The notes under the pieces were generated by a model, which had not been told where the DNA came from, made no database searches, and was given only the letters and a program-made list of their open reading frames with translations. From Pseudomonadota bacterium (GTDB lineage: Bacteria > Pseudomonadota > Alphaproteobacteria > Sphingomonadales > Sphingomonadaceae), in the NCBI GenBank assembly GCA_023390675.1, contig JAEWCK010000378.1, positions 1 to 6,664 on the forward strand: 6,664 nucleotides of DNA. The letters run 5' to 3'. Shown one piece after another: positions 1 to 5,470 of the stretch. The translations under genes and the position numbers were made by a program. The stretch's first letter is position 1. Each line of letters begins with the position of its first letter.

Positions 1-14
1 CGATGGAAGTCCAT
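1..14 (-). CDS. Start of a divergent gene cut by the left window edge (product unknown)
   Basis: On the minus strand, positions 26 to 12 read AGGAGG, five bases (GAGCG), then ATG at 14-12, followed by codons for D, F, H before the window ends. This is a near-perfect Shine-Dalgarno at good spacing, which is why I call a start here. Only four codons are visible, so the product cannot be identified. If real, it is transcribed divergently from the E2 gene and shares the roughly 78-base region between them. An alternative is that bases 1-27 are the 3' end of a plus-strand gene, since one plus frame ends in TAG at 25-27. That frame shows only eight codons that I do not recognise, so the minus-strand start is favoured. 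Confidence 0.45.
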
Positions 15-92
15 CGCTCCCTCCTAGTTCCTACCTGTGCGCCAAAATGCGCTCCGTCACGACCCTATCGGTAGCAAGGATACACCCCTAGC
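15..92. promoter_or_regulatory. Short divergent intergenic region upstream of the E2 gene
   Basis: This 78-base gap lies between the putative minus-strand start at 14 and the E2 ATG at 93. If both genes are real it must hold both promoters, but I cannot point to a convincing -35/-10 pair on either strand. It contains AAGGA at 76-80, a Shine-Dalgarno-like sequence 12 bases before the E2 ATG, which is a longer spacing than usual. The role is inferred from gene orientation only. Confidence 0.35.
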
Positions 93-1391
93 ATGGCACG
101 CTTCACTTTCCGTCTTCCGGACATCGGCGAAGGAATCGCCGAAGCCGAGATCGTCGCGTGGCACGTCAAGATCGGCGATCGCGTCGAGGAGGACCAGCAG
201 GTCGCCGACATGATGACCGACAAGGCGACCGTCGAAATGGAATCGCCGGTCTCGGGCGTCGTGGTCGAGCTCGCGGGCGAAGTCGGCGACCAGGTGCCGA
301 TCGGTTCGGCGCTGATGGTGGTCGAGACCGATGGAGAGGCGGAGGAAGCTCCTGCATCCGAAGAAGTCGTGGAGCAGGTCGAGGCCGAAAATCCCGGCGT
401 CGAGGAAGTGGTTGAATCCTCCGTTCGCGCGGCGCCTGTCGAAGCGCCGTCCCCCTCTTCGTCCGATCCCAGGAAGGAAGAACAGCCCTTCGAAAAGCTC
501 GAGGCGAACGGTGAAGAGGGCGCTACGCACCGCCATGTCCTCGCCAGCCCCGCGGTCCGCGCTCGCGCCAAGGACCTCGGCATCGATCTCGCCTCGGTGA
601 AGGCCGAGGGCGATCGCCTGCGCCATTCGGACCTCGATGCGTATCTCCGCTACGGCAGCGCGCAGGGATATCATGCCCCGCACGCCAGCCGCGCACGCGA
701 GGACGAGCCGGTCAAGGTCATCGGCATGCGCCGCCGCATCGCCGAGAACATGGCGGCTTCCAAGCGCGCGATCCCGCATTTCACCTATGTCGACGAGATC
801 GACGTGACCGCGCTCGAGGACATGCGCGCGGACCTGAACGCCAATCGGGGCAATCGGCCCAAGCTGACGATGCTACCCTTCCTGATCGTCGCGATCTGTC
901 GGACGATCCCCGATTTCCCGATGATCAACGCGCGCTACGACGACGAGGCGGGCGTGGTGACCCGCCACGGCCGCGTTCATCTCGGCATGGCGGCGCAGAC
1001 CGACGCCGGACTGATGGTCCCGGTGATCCGCGATGCGCAGGACCAGAATGTCTGGCAGCTCGCCGCCGAGATCGGCCGTCTCGCCGAAGCCGCGCGCACC
1101 GGCAAGGCGAAGTCGGAAGAGCTGAGCGGCTCGACGCTCACCGTCACGTCGCTCGGGCCGCTCGGGGGCATCGCCACCACGCCGGTGATCAACCGCCCCG
1201 AAGTCGCGATCATCGGCCCCAACAAGATCGTCGAGCGCCCCATCTTCCATGGCGACGAGATCGTTCGAGCCAAGCTGATGAACCTGTCGATCAGCTGCGA
1301 CCATCGCGTCGTCGACGGCCATGACGCGGCGAGCTTCGTCCAGGCGCTCAGGAAGCTTCTCGAAACCCCCGTCTTGCTCTTCGCCGATTGA
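93..1391 (+). CDS. bkdB: Branched-chain 2-oxoacid dehydrogenase E2 (dihydrolipoyl acyltransferase)
   Basis: This is the lipoylated core subunit of a cytoplasmic 2-oxoacid dehydrogenase complex. It accepts the acyl group made by E1 and passes it to CoA, most likely in valine, leucine and isoleucine breakdown. The 432 residues show the classic E2 layout. The lipoyl domain is at about 3-79 with the lipoylated lysine K44 in DKATVE. An acidic, proline-containing linker follows at about 81-145. The peripheral subunit-binding domain is at about 148-186 (ASPAVRARAKDLGID). The catalytic domain is at about 205-432, with the active-site motif DHRVVDG at 403-409 (H404, D408). The stretch LGGIATTPVINRPEVAIIG (358-375 region) resembles branched-chain E2 more than pyruvate E2, which supports the substrate call. 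The length is normal for the family. E1 and E3 genes are not in the window. It leads a run of four close plus-strand genes. Confidence 0.93.
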   Translation: MARFTFRLPDIGEGIAEAEIVAWHVKIGDRVEEDQQVADMMTDKATVEMESPVSGVVVELAGEVGDQVPIGSALMVVETDGEAEEAPASEEVVEQVEAENPGVEEVVESSVRAAPVEAPSPSSSDPRKEEQPFEKLEANGEEGATHRHVLASPAVRARAKDLGIDLASVKAEGDRLRHSDLDAYLRYGSAQGYHAPHASRAREDEPVKVIGMRRRIAENMAASKRAIPHFTYVDEIDVTALEDMRADLNANRGNRPKLTMLPFLIVAICRTIPDFPMINARYDDEAGVVTRHGRVHLGMAAQTDAGLMVPVIRDAQDQNVWQLAAEIGRLAEAARTGKAKSEELSGSTLTVTSLGPLGGIATTPVINRPEVAIIGPNKIVERPIFHGDEIVRAKLMNLSISCDHRVVDGHDAASFVQALRKLLETPVLLFAD

Positions 1392-1392
1392 G

Positions 1393-1971
1393 ATGGCGGG
1401 GCGGGGGACGATCGCAGGCGCCGTCGCCGCATCGCTCCCCGTCGCGATCGGACTGTGGCTTGCGCTTCGGCACGGCCTCCCGCCGATCGCCGCCGATCCG
1501 ATGGTATTCGCACTCGGCTGCAGCGGTGCGACGGTGCTGCTCGCGCTCGTGCCCGGCATCGAGGCAGTCGCGCACGAACGCCTCTTCCACGCCTCGATCG
1601 ATCCGCTCGCAGGCAGGGATTCGCCGCGGCTGGTCGTCAACCAGCGCTATGTCCAGAATACGCTCGAGCAGCTCGTCACGCTGCTGCCCGGCCTTTTCCT
1701 GCTCGCGCATTACGAGGCGGATCTGCGCGTCGCCGCCGCCACGGCGATCGTCTGGACGCTCGGCCGCTGGGCTTTCTGGATCGGCTATCATATCGGTCCG
1801 ATGTGGCGCGGCCTCGGTGTGTTCTCGATGGTGCTCGGCCAGCTCGCCTTGCTCTGGGGCGTCGGGCGCTTCGGCTTCGATCTCGCGGGCTGGGCAGGCA
1901 CCGCCGCGCTGATCGCCCCCTATGCGGCGATCGAGGCATTTCTCTTCCTCGTCCTGCGCCGTCCCGCCTGA
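1393..1971 (+). CDS. MAPEG-family integral membrane protein
   Basis: This 192-residue, strongly hydrophobic protein has about four predicted membrane helices, at roughly 7-26, 36-56, 91-125 (interrupted) and 141-187 (two segments). The motif region 79-105, with N83, R85, N89 and E92 (NQRYVQNTLEQLV), then R125, Y132 and R139, fits the MAPEG fold (membrane-associated proteins in eicosanoid and glutathione metabolism). Known members are often glutathione-dependent transferases or peroxidases, but bacterial members are mostly uncharacterised, so no reaction is assigned. The ATG at 1393 sits one base after the E2 stop and has no clear Shine-Dalgarno, which suggests translation is coupled to the E2 gene. 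The open frame extends further upstream inside the E2 gene, but that extension has no MAPEG-like sequence, so 1393 is chosen. Confidence 0.82.
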   Translation: MAGRGTIAGAVAASLPVAIGLWLALRHGLPPIAADPMVFALGCSGATVLLALVPGIEAVAHERLFHASIDPLAGRDSPRLVVNQRYVQNTLEQLVTLLPGLFLLAHYEADLRVAAATAIVWTLGRWAFWIGYHIGPMWRGLGVFSMVLGQLALLWGVGRFGFDLAGWAGTAALIAPYAAIEAFLFLVLRRPA

Positions 1972-2003
1972 CATCGTCATCGAGCGCTGCTAGCGCGACA
2001 GCC

Positions 2004-2831
2004 ATGCATTTCGATCTGCTCCAGTCGATCAGCCTCGCCGGCGACGCCGCGGTTCCCAATGACGACCGCGCTGGCCATGCCGCGCGCCACGCCTGGGTGA
2101 TCGACGGCGCGACCGATCTCGGTCCGCACGGGCTGGTCGGCGCGCAGGGCGGCGCGGCATGGCTCGCCGGGCAGGCGCATACCGCCTTCACGGCATCGGC
2201 CGCGCCCTCGGTCGTCACGCTCTTCGCCGAAGTCGGCGCACACATCCTTGCCGCATGGGAGCGCGATCGCACGCGCGATCCCGAGGCCCGGTGGGAGAAG
2301 CCGCTCGCCGCGTCGCTCGCGGTCCGCCTCGGCGAAGGCGCGCTCGAGATCGGCTGGCTCGGCGACTGCGTCGCGTTCCTGTGGTCCGCGGGCAGCGTCA
2401 CGCGGCTGGGACCCGTCAAGGAAATCCGCTCGTCCGAGACCGAGCGCGCCGCCAGCCTCGCGCAGCACGGACTTGGCAGCATGAAGAAGGCCGCGGCGCC
2501 CATCCTCGATAATCTGCGCAGCACGCGCGGACGGCCGGGGATGCGCGTGCTCAGCGTCGATCCCGCGCATATGACCGAGCTCGGCCAATCGCGCATCGCC
2601 TGCGCGCCGGGTGACGAGCTCCTGCTGATGACCGACGGCTATGCCGCGCTGATCGATGGCTATGCGGCGTATGACGATGCGGCGCTGATCGCGGCGATCC
2701 GCGCGCGCGGGCTTGCCGCGCTCGCCGAAGAGCTGCGCGCGATCGAGCGCGCGGACGCCGCGTGCACGCGCTTCCCGCGCTTCAAGGCATCGGACGACGC
2801 CACAGCCCTGTGGCTCCGCATCGGAGGCTGA
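2004..2831 (+). CDS. PP2C-family protein serine/threonine phosphatase
   Basis: This 275-residue soluble protein is likely a Mg/Mn-dependent phosphatase acting on phosphoserine or phosphothreonine. PP2C motifs appear in order: N19-D20-D21 (usual NED), the metal-binding D34-G35 in WVIDGATDLG, G120-D121-C122 (usual GDS, here with Cys for Ser), T210-D211-G212 in LLLMTDGY, and D264-D265-A-T267 near the C-terminus (usual DNxT). The core aspartates are all present, so an active enzyme is plausible. No sensor, membrane or GAF/PAS domain is attached. The ATG at 2004 is chosen because the family homology begins there; the frame stays open upstream only as an overlap with the MAPEG gene. A 32-base gap separates it from the MAPEG gene, and no strong Shine-Dalgarno is seen. 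The substrate is unknown and no partner kinase is encoded in the window. Confidence 0.8.
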   Translation: MHFDLLQSISLAGDAAVPNDDRAGHAARHAWVIDGATDLGPHGLVGAQGGAAWLAGQAHTAFTASAAPSVVTLFAEVGAHILAAWERDRTRDPEARWEKPLAASLAVRLGEGALEIGWLGDCVAFLWSAGSVTRLGPVKEIRSSETERAASLAQHGLGSMKKAAAPILDNLRSTRGRPGMRVLSVDPAHMTELGQSRIACAPGDELLLMTDGYAALIDGYAAYDDAALIAAIRARGLAALAEELRAIERADAACTRFPRFKASDDATALWLRIGG

Positions 2832-2835
2832 AACC

Positions 2836-3132
2836 ATGGCCCATTTCCTGCTCCGCTACGATCTCGCCCCCGACTATCTCGAGCGGCGCCCGACGTTCCG
2901 CGAAACGCATCTCGGGCTCGCCTGGGCGGCGGCGGATCGCGGCGAGCTGATCCTTGGCGGCGCGGTGGGCGATCCGGTCGAGAGCGCGCTGCTGCTCTTC
3001 GCGAGCGAGGCGGCTGCGCATGCCTTTGCCGATGCCGATCCCTATGTCGCCAACGGCCTCGTGCGCCACTGGAAGGTGCTCCGCTGGACCACCGTGGTCG
3101 GCGAGCATGCCGCGTCGCCTGTCCGGCCCTAG
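2836..3132 (+). CDS. YCII-family small protein
   Basis: This 98-residue single-domain protein has the pattern of the YCII/DGPF-like ferredoxin-fold family: a hydrophobic first strand (MAHFLLRYDL), the helix with H25 (RETHLGLAWAAADRGELILGG), the hydrophobic strand at 51-55, then the acidic ADADPY at 65-70, followed by GLVRHWKVLRW. H25 and D68 correspond to the conserved His-Asp pair proposed as an active site in this family, but the reaction is unknown. The GGAGG at 2823-2827, inside the end of the phosphatase gene, gives a good ribosome binding site eight bases before ATG. This supports the start and co-translation with the upstream gene. Its stop at 3130-3132 overlaps the stop of the opposing gene. 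Confidence 0.82.
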   Translation: MAHFLLRYDLAPDYLERRPTFRETHLGLAWAAADRGELILGGAVGDPVESALLLFASEAAAHAFADADPYVANGLVRHWKVLRWTTVVGEHAASPVRP

Positions 3133-4076
3133 TCGCCCGTGTAGATCGACCTGCTCGACGCAGTGCGCACCTGCTCGCGGCCGGCGGTGATCCGGTCGCG
3201 CGCGGCGCGGACCAGCGCCTCGCCTTCGCTCGCGATCCGCAGCCGGCGCTGCTTCGACGCTTCGAACGCCGCCGCGTCGCCGCTGCTACGGAAGCCGAAA
3301 AGGCCGCCGTCATTGTACCAGCTGCGCCTGGCGAGCAGCGTGCAGAGCTCGCTCGCGGCATCGAGCATCGCGCGGCGATTGGCGAGTTGGTTGTCATTCT
3401 CGTTTACACCGATGGCGACCGTCGCGATGCCGCGCCTGGCGCTCGCGGGGAGGCTGGCGCGGTCGATCGCCGCGGCGAGCGCGGCCTCGCGTTGGCGGCG
3501 GTTCCGGTGCTGGATTTCGGCGATGTTGGAGACCTGGCCGATTGCGGCGCAATTCTGGATCGCGCGGGAGTCCTGCTGGAGGAGATAGGGGCTGGTCATC
3601 GCGGCGAGGCCGAGTTTGGCGAGCGCTGTGTTGAAATCGCGCACGTCCTCCGCATCGGATTTCACGTTTCGGGCATAAAGCCGTGAGATCGGCCCCCGGC
3701 CGGTTACGCCGCTCGGCAGCTGCGGCGCGCCGTCGGTGCCAAGCTCGATCTCGGCGAAGCTGCTCGCATCGGCACGCGCGCGCGCCTGATACTGACCGTG
3801 CGCGATCAGCCCGGCCCCGGCGCCCGCGGCGAGCAGGATCGCGAGCGACCCGAGCCTCCAGCCGGCTCCGGCATGGCGCGTGGTCGCGACGAAGCCGATC
3901 ACCCAAAGCAGCAGCCCCGCGGTCGCGCCCGCGCCGAGCAACGTCGTCATCGGCTGCTGCGCGGCCAGCATCGGCACGATCAGCGCGGCGATCACGAGCA
4001 CGGCGATCCCGGCAAGCGTCGCGATCACCGGATGGCCATAGCGCGCGTGCGACTGGATAGTCTCGTCGTCGGTCAT
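3129..4076 (-). CDS. Membrane protein of unknown function with three N-terminal helices and a soluble tail
   Basis: I do not recognise this 315-residue protein. It shows three hydrophobic segments likely to cross the membrane, at about 17-39, 43-64 and 74-93. A soluble region of about 220 residues follows. The tail is rich in Ala and Arg and carries scattered features: a region with two cysteines (C176, C245), a helical, charged stretch around 187-213, and a basic C-terminal part around 272-310 that may be coiled. No catalytic motif or signal-peptidase site is evident. The first segment begins after a 16-residue polar N-terminus, so it looks like an anchor and not a cleaved signal. The ATG at 4076 is preceded on the minus strand by AGGGGG, six bases away, which supports the start. 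It is convergent with the YCII gene and divergent from the permease gene. Confidence 0.72.
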   Translation of the reverse strand: MTDDETIQSHARYGHPVIATLAGIAVLVIAALIVPMLAAQQPMTTLLGAGATAGLLLWVIGFVATTRHAGAGWRLGSLAILLAAGAGAGLIAHGQYQARARADASSFAEIELGTDGAPQLPSGVTGRGPISRLYARNVKSDAEDVRDFNTALAKLGLAAMTSPYLLQQDSRAIQNCAAIGQVSNIAEIQHRNRRQREAALAAAIDRASLPASARRGIATVAIGVNENDNQLANRRAMLDAASELCTLLARRSWYNDGGLFGFRSSGDAAAFEASKQRRLRIASEGEALVRAARDRITAGREQVRTASSRSIYTGD

Positions 4077-4193
4077 CGAAATCCCCCTGCGCGCAATCCC
4101 TTAGCCCGGGCGGACCGCATCCGGAAAGCCGCGATTCGCCGGCGCCAAGCGAGGCTTGCTTGCGTCGGGCGCGCAATGCGGGGAAGGGGGCGC
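4077..4193. promoter_or_regulatory. Divergent intergenic region between the unknown membrane protein and the RarD-like gene
   Basis: This 117-base gap separates two divergent genes and should carry a promoter in each direction. It includes the Shine-Dalgarno sequences for both: AGGGGG on the minus strand near 4083-4088, and GGGAAGGGGG on the plus strand at 4181-4190. I see no clear -35/-10 pair and no strong operator-like palindrome. Its role is inferred from gene orientation. Confidence 0.4.
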
Positions 4194-5084
4194 ATGACTC
4201 AAACCGACGCGCCCGATCGCAATGGCCTCGCGCTCGCGATCGGCTCCTATGCGCTCTGGGGTTTCCTGCCCCTCTACTTCCATGCGCTGTCGAGCGTGCC
4301 GGCGCTTCAGGTGCTCGCGCACCGCGTCGTGTGGTCGGTGCTGCTGCTCGTGGTGCTGGTCGCCGCGCTCGGGCGCACGCGCGCGATCCTGACCGCGGCG
4401 CGTGGGCGCACGCTCCTGCTGCTCTTCGCCAGCGCCGCGCTGATCGCTGTCAACTGGCTCGTCTATATCTGGGCGGTCCAGCACGGCCATGTGCTCGCGG
4501 CGAGCCTGGGCTATTTCATCAATCCACTGGTCAGCGTCGCGCTCGGCATGGTCTTCCTGGGCGAGCGGCTGCGGCGCGTGCAGGGCATCGCGATCGCCAT
4601 CGCCGCCGTCGGCGTATCCGTGATGGCGGTTACCGGGGGCGGCGCGATCCTGATCTCGCTCACGCTCGCCTTCAGCTTCGGGCTGTACGGGCTGGTGCGA
4701 AAGGTCGCCGCGATCGATGCGCTCGGCGGGCTCACCGTCGAGACCGTCTTGCTCACGCCGCTCGCCGCCGTCTGGCTCGCGCACGCCGCCGCGCTCGGCG
4801 AGACCGGCTTCGGCCAGTCGACTTCCACCGACGCGCTGATCCTCGCTGCAGGCGTGGTCACCGCGACGCCGCTGCTCATGTTCGCCGCGGCGACGCGCCG
4901 CCTGCCGCTCTCGATGATGGGGCTGCTCCAATATGTCGCGCCGACGCTGCAGTTCATCATCGGGCTGAGCCTCGGGGAGCCGCTCCGCACGGTGCACCTG
5001 ATCACCTTCGCGGCGATCTGGAGCGGCTGCGCGCTCTATGCGTGGGACAGCGTCCGCGCGGTGCGGGCGCCGCAACCGCAATAA
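4194..5084 (+). CDS. rarD: RarD/EamA-family inner-membrane permease
   Basis: This 296-residue polytopic protein is of the EamA (drug/metabolite transporter) superfamily and closest in pattern to RarD. The length matches E. coli RarD. Recognisable RarD features are SYALWGFLPLYF near the N-terminus (18-29), LAHRVVWS (41-48), NWLVYIWAV (87-95), ASLGYFINPL (103-112), FLGERLRRVQG (121-131) and LQYVAPTLQF (245-254). About ten membrane helices are expected. RarD was named for a chloramphenicol-sensitivity effect, and its transported substrate is not settled, so none is assigned. The ATG at 4194 is chosen over an in-frame ATG at 4176 because the strong GGGAAGGGGG lies between them, three bases before 4194. 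Its stop codon (5082-5084) is only two bases before the first operator-like repeat of the next gene. Confidence 0.87.
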   Translation: MTQTDAPDRNGLALAIGSYALWGFLPLYFHALSSVPALQVLAHRVVWSVLLLVVLVAALGRTRAILTAARGRTLLLLFASAALIAVNWLVYIWAVQHGHVLAASLGYFINPLVSVALGMVFLGERLRRVQGIAIAIAAVGVSVMAVTGGGAILISLTLAFSFGLYGLVRKVAAIDALGGLTVETVLLTPLAAVWLAHAAALGETGFGQSTSTDALILAAGVVTATPLLMFAAATRRLPLSMMGLLQYVAPTLQFIIGLSLGEPLRTVHLITFAAIWSGCALYAWDSVRAVRAPQPQ

Positions 5085-5086
5085 TA

Positions 5087-5104
5087 TTCAACCGAAAGGT
5101 TGAC
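5087..5104. promoter_or_regulatory. Operator-like inverted repeat 1 upstream of the ArsR-type gene
   Basis: The sequence TCAACC-GAAA-GGTTGA at 5088-5103 is an inverted repeat with six-base perfect arms around a four-base spacer. It has the same arms and spacing as the second repeat centred 39 bases downstream. The right arm overlaps TTGACT at 5100-5105, a good -35 candidate. As RNA it would also fold as a hairpin with a GAAA tetraloop followed by CTTTCT, just after the permease stop. I infer that it is a binding site for the ArsR-type regulator encoded next to it. Confidence 0.65.
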
Positions 5105-5129
5105 TTTCTACGCGGGAGCGTCATATTCA
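5100..5129 (+). promoter_or_regulatory. Candidate sigma-70-like promoter of the ArsR-type operon
   Basis: TTGACT at 5100-5105 matches five of six bases of the -35 consensus. Candidate -10 boxes are CATATT at 5122-5127 (16-base spacing) or TATTCA at 5124-5129 (18-base spacing), each an imperfect match. The -35 lies in the right arm of repeat 1, and the -10 abuts or enters the left arm of repeat 2. A protein bound at either site would therefore block polymerase. The predicted start of transcription falls near 5134-5137, at the ATG itself. This is read from sequence only. Confidence 0.5.
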
Positions 5130-5143
5130 ACCATATGGTTGAA
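5126..5143. promoter_or_regulatory. Operator-like perfect palindrome 2 containing the ArsR start codon
   Basis: TTCAACCATATGGTTGAA is a perfect 18-bp palindrome. Its central six bases hold the ATG at 5135-5137, so the first codons of the regulator are part of the site. The arms TCAACC and GGTTGA and the four-base spacing match repeat 1. The dyad form is what a dimeric winged-helix ArsR-type repressor would bind. I infer negative autoregulation; the binding itself is not shown by sequence. Confidence 0.7.
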
Positions 5144-5470
5144 CATATGCGCCTCGACGCCACCTTTCATGCCCTTGCCGATCCGACCCGGCGCGGAATG
5201 CTTGCGCATCTCGCGCGCGGCGAGCAGTCGATCGGCACGCTGGCGGAACCCTATGCGATGAGCTTCGCGGGCGCCGCGAAGCATGTGAAGGTGCTCGAGG
5301 AGGCTGGTCTGGTCAGCCGCCGCAAGGTCGGCCGCGCCTATATGTGTGCGCTCCAGCCGCGTCCGCTCGCCGAGGCCGATCAATGGCTGCGCCAATGGGA
5401 GAAGTTCTGGAACGTCCGCCTCGACGCGCTCGAGGCGCTGATCGCCGCCGACCGGGAGAAGCCCGAATGA
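5135..5470 (+). CDS. ArsR-type winged-helix transcriptional regulator
   Basis: This 111-residue DNA-binding regulator most likely represses its own operon. The ArsR hallmark is LDATFHALADPTRRGMLAHLARGE at about 7-30, followed by the winged helix-turn-helix at about 31-60 (IGTLAEPYAMSFAGAAKHVKVLEEAGLVSRRKVGR), whose recognition helix spans roughly 43-56. It lacks the ELCVCDL-type metal-binding cysteines (only C71 is present), so metal sensing is unlikely. This fits the ArsR subgroup found next to AHSA1/SRPBCC genes. Start choice is open: ATG 5135 lies inside the palindrome, and an in-frame ATG at 5147 would give 107 residues. Neither has a good Shine-Dalgarno; GGGAG at 5114-5118 is 16 bases from the first. 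The 3' end overlaps the next gene by ATGA. Confidence 0.88.
   Translation: MVEHMRLDATFHALADPTRRGMLAHLARGEQSIGTLAEPYAMSFAGAAKHVKVLEEAGLVSRRKVGRAYMCALQPRPLAEADQWLRQWEKFWNVRLDALEALIAADREKPE

Noticed and set aside
57..779. A 240-codon minus-strand open frame across the 5' half of the E2 gene
   Set aside because: It is antisense to a gene with clear lipoyl and subunit-binding domains, has low-complexity Arg/Asp/Leu composition, and is typical of GC-rich shadow frames.
1348..1980. Long minus-strand open frames over the MAPEG and phosphatase genes (also 1977-2837 and 1676-2596)
   Set aside because: They mirror codons of recognised plus-strand genes, contain no known motif, and show biased Arg/Ala/Glu composition.
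1984..1996. Small hairpin GCGCT-GCT-AGCGC between the MAPEG and phosphatase genes as a terminator
   Set aside because: The stem has only five pairs with no T-run, and such repeats are expected by chance at this GC content. The close gene spacing argues for read-through.
1455..2003. Upstream extension of the phosphatase frame through the MAPEG gene
   Set aside because: The extra 183 residues are arginine- and alanine-rich shadow sequence lying over the MAPEG gene. PP2C homology begins only after the ATG at 2004.
3798..4193. Plus-strand extension of the permease frame back to 3798
   Set aside because: The extension is Arg/Asp/Pro-rich shadow of the opposing membrane gene. RarD homology begins at 4194, where the ribosome binding site is strong.
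4101..5081. A 326-codon minus-strand open frame over the permease gene
   Set aside because: It is composed almost wholly of Arg, Glu, Asp, Gln and Ala, and has no motif. It is the antisense shadow of a hydrophobic gene.
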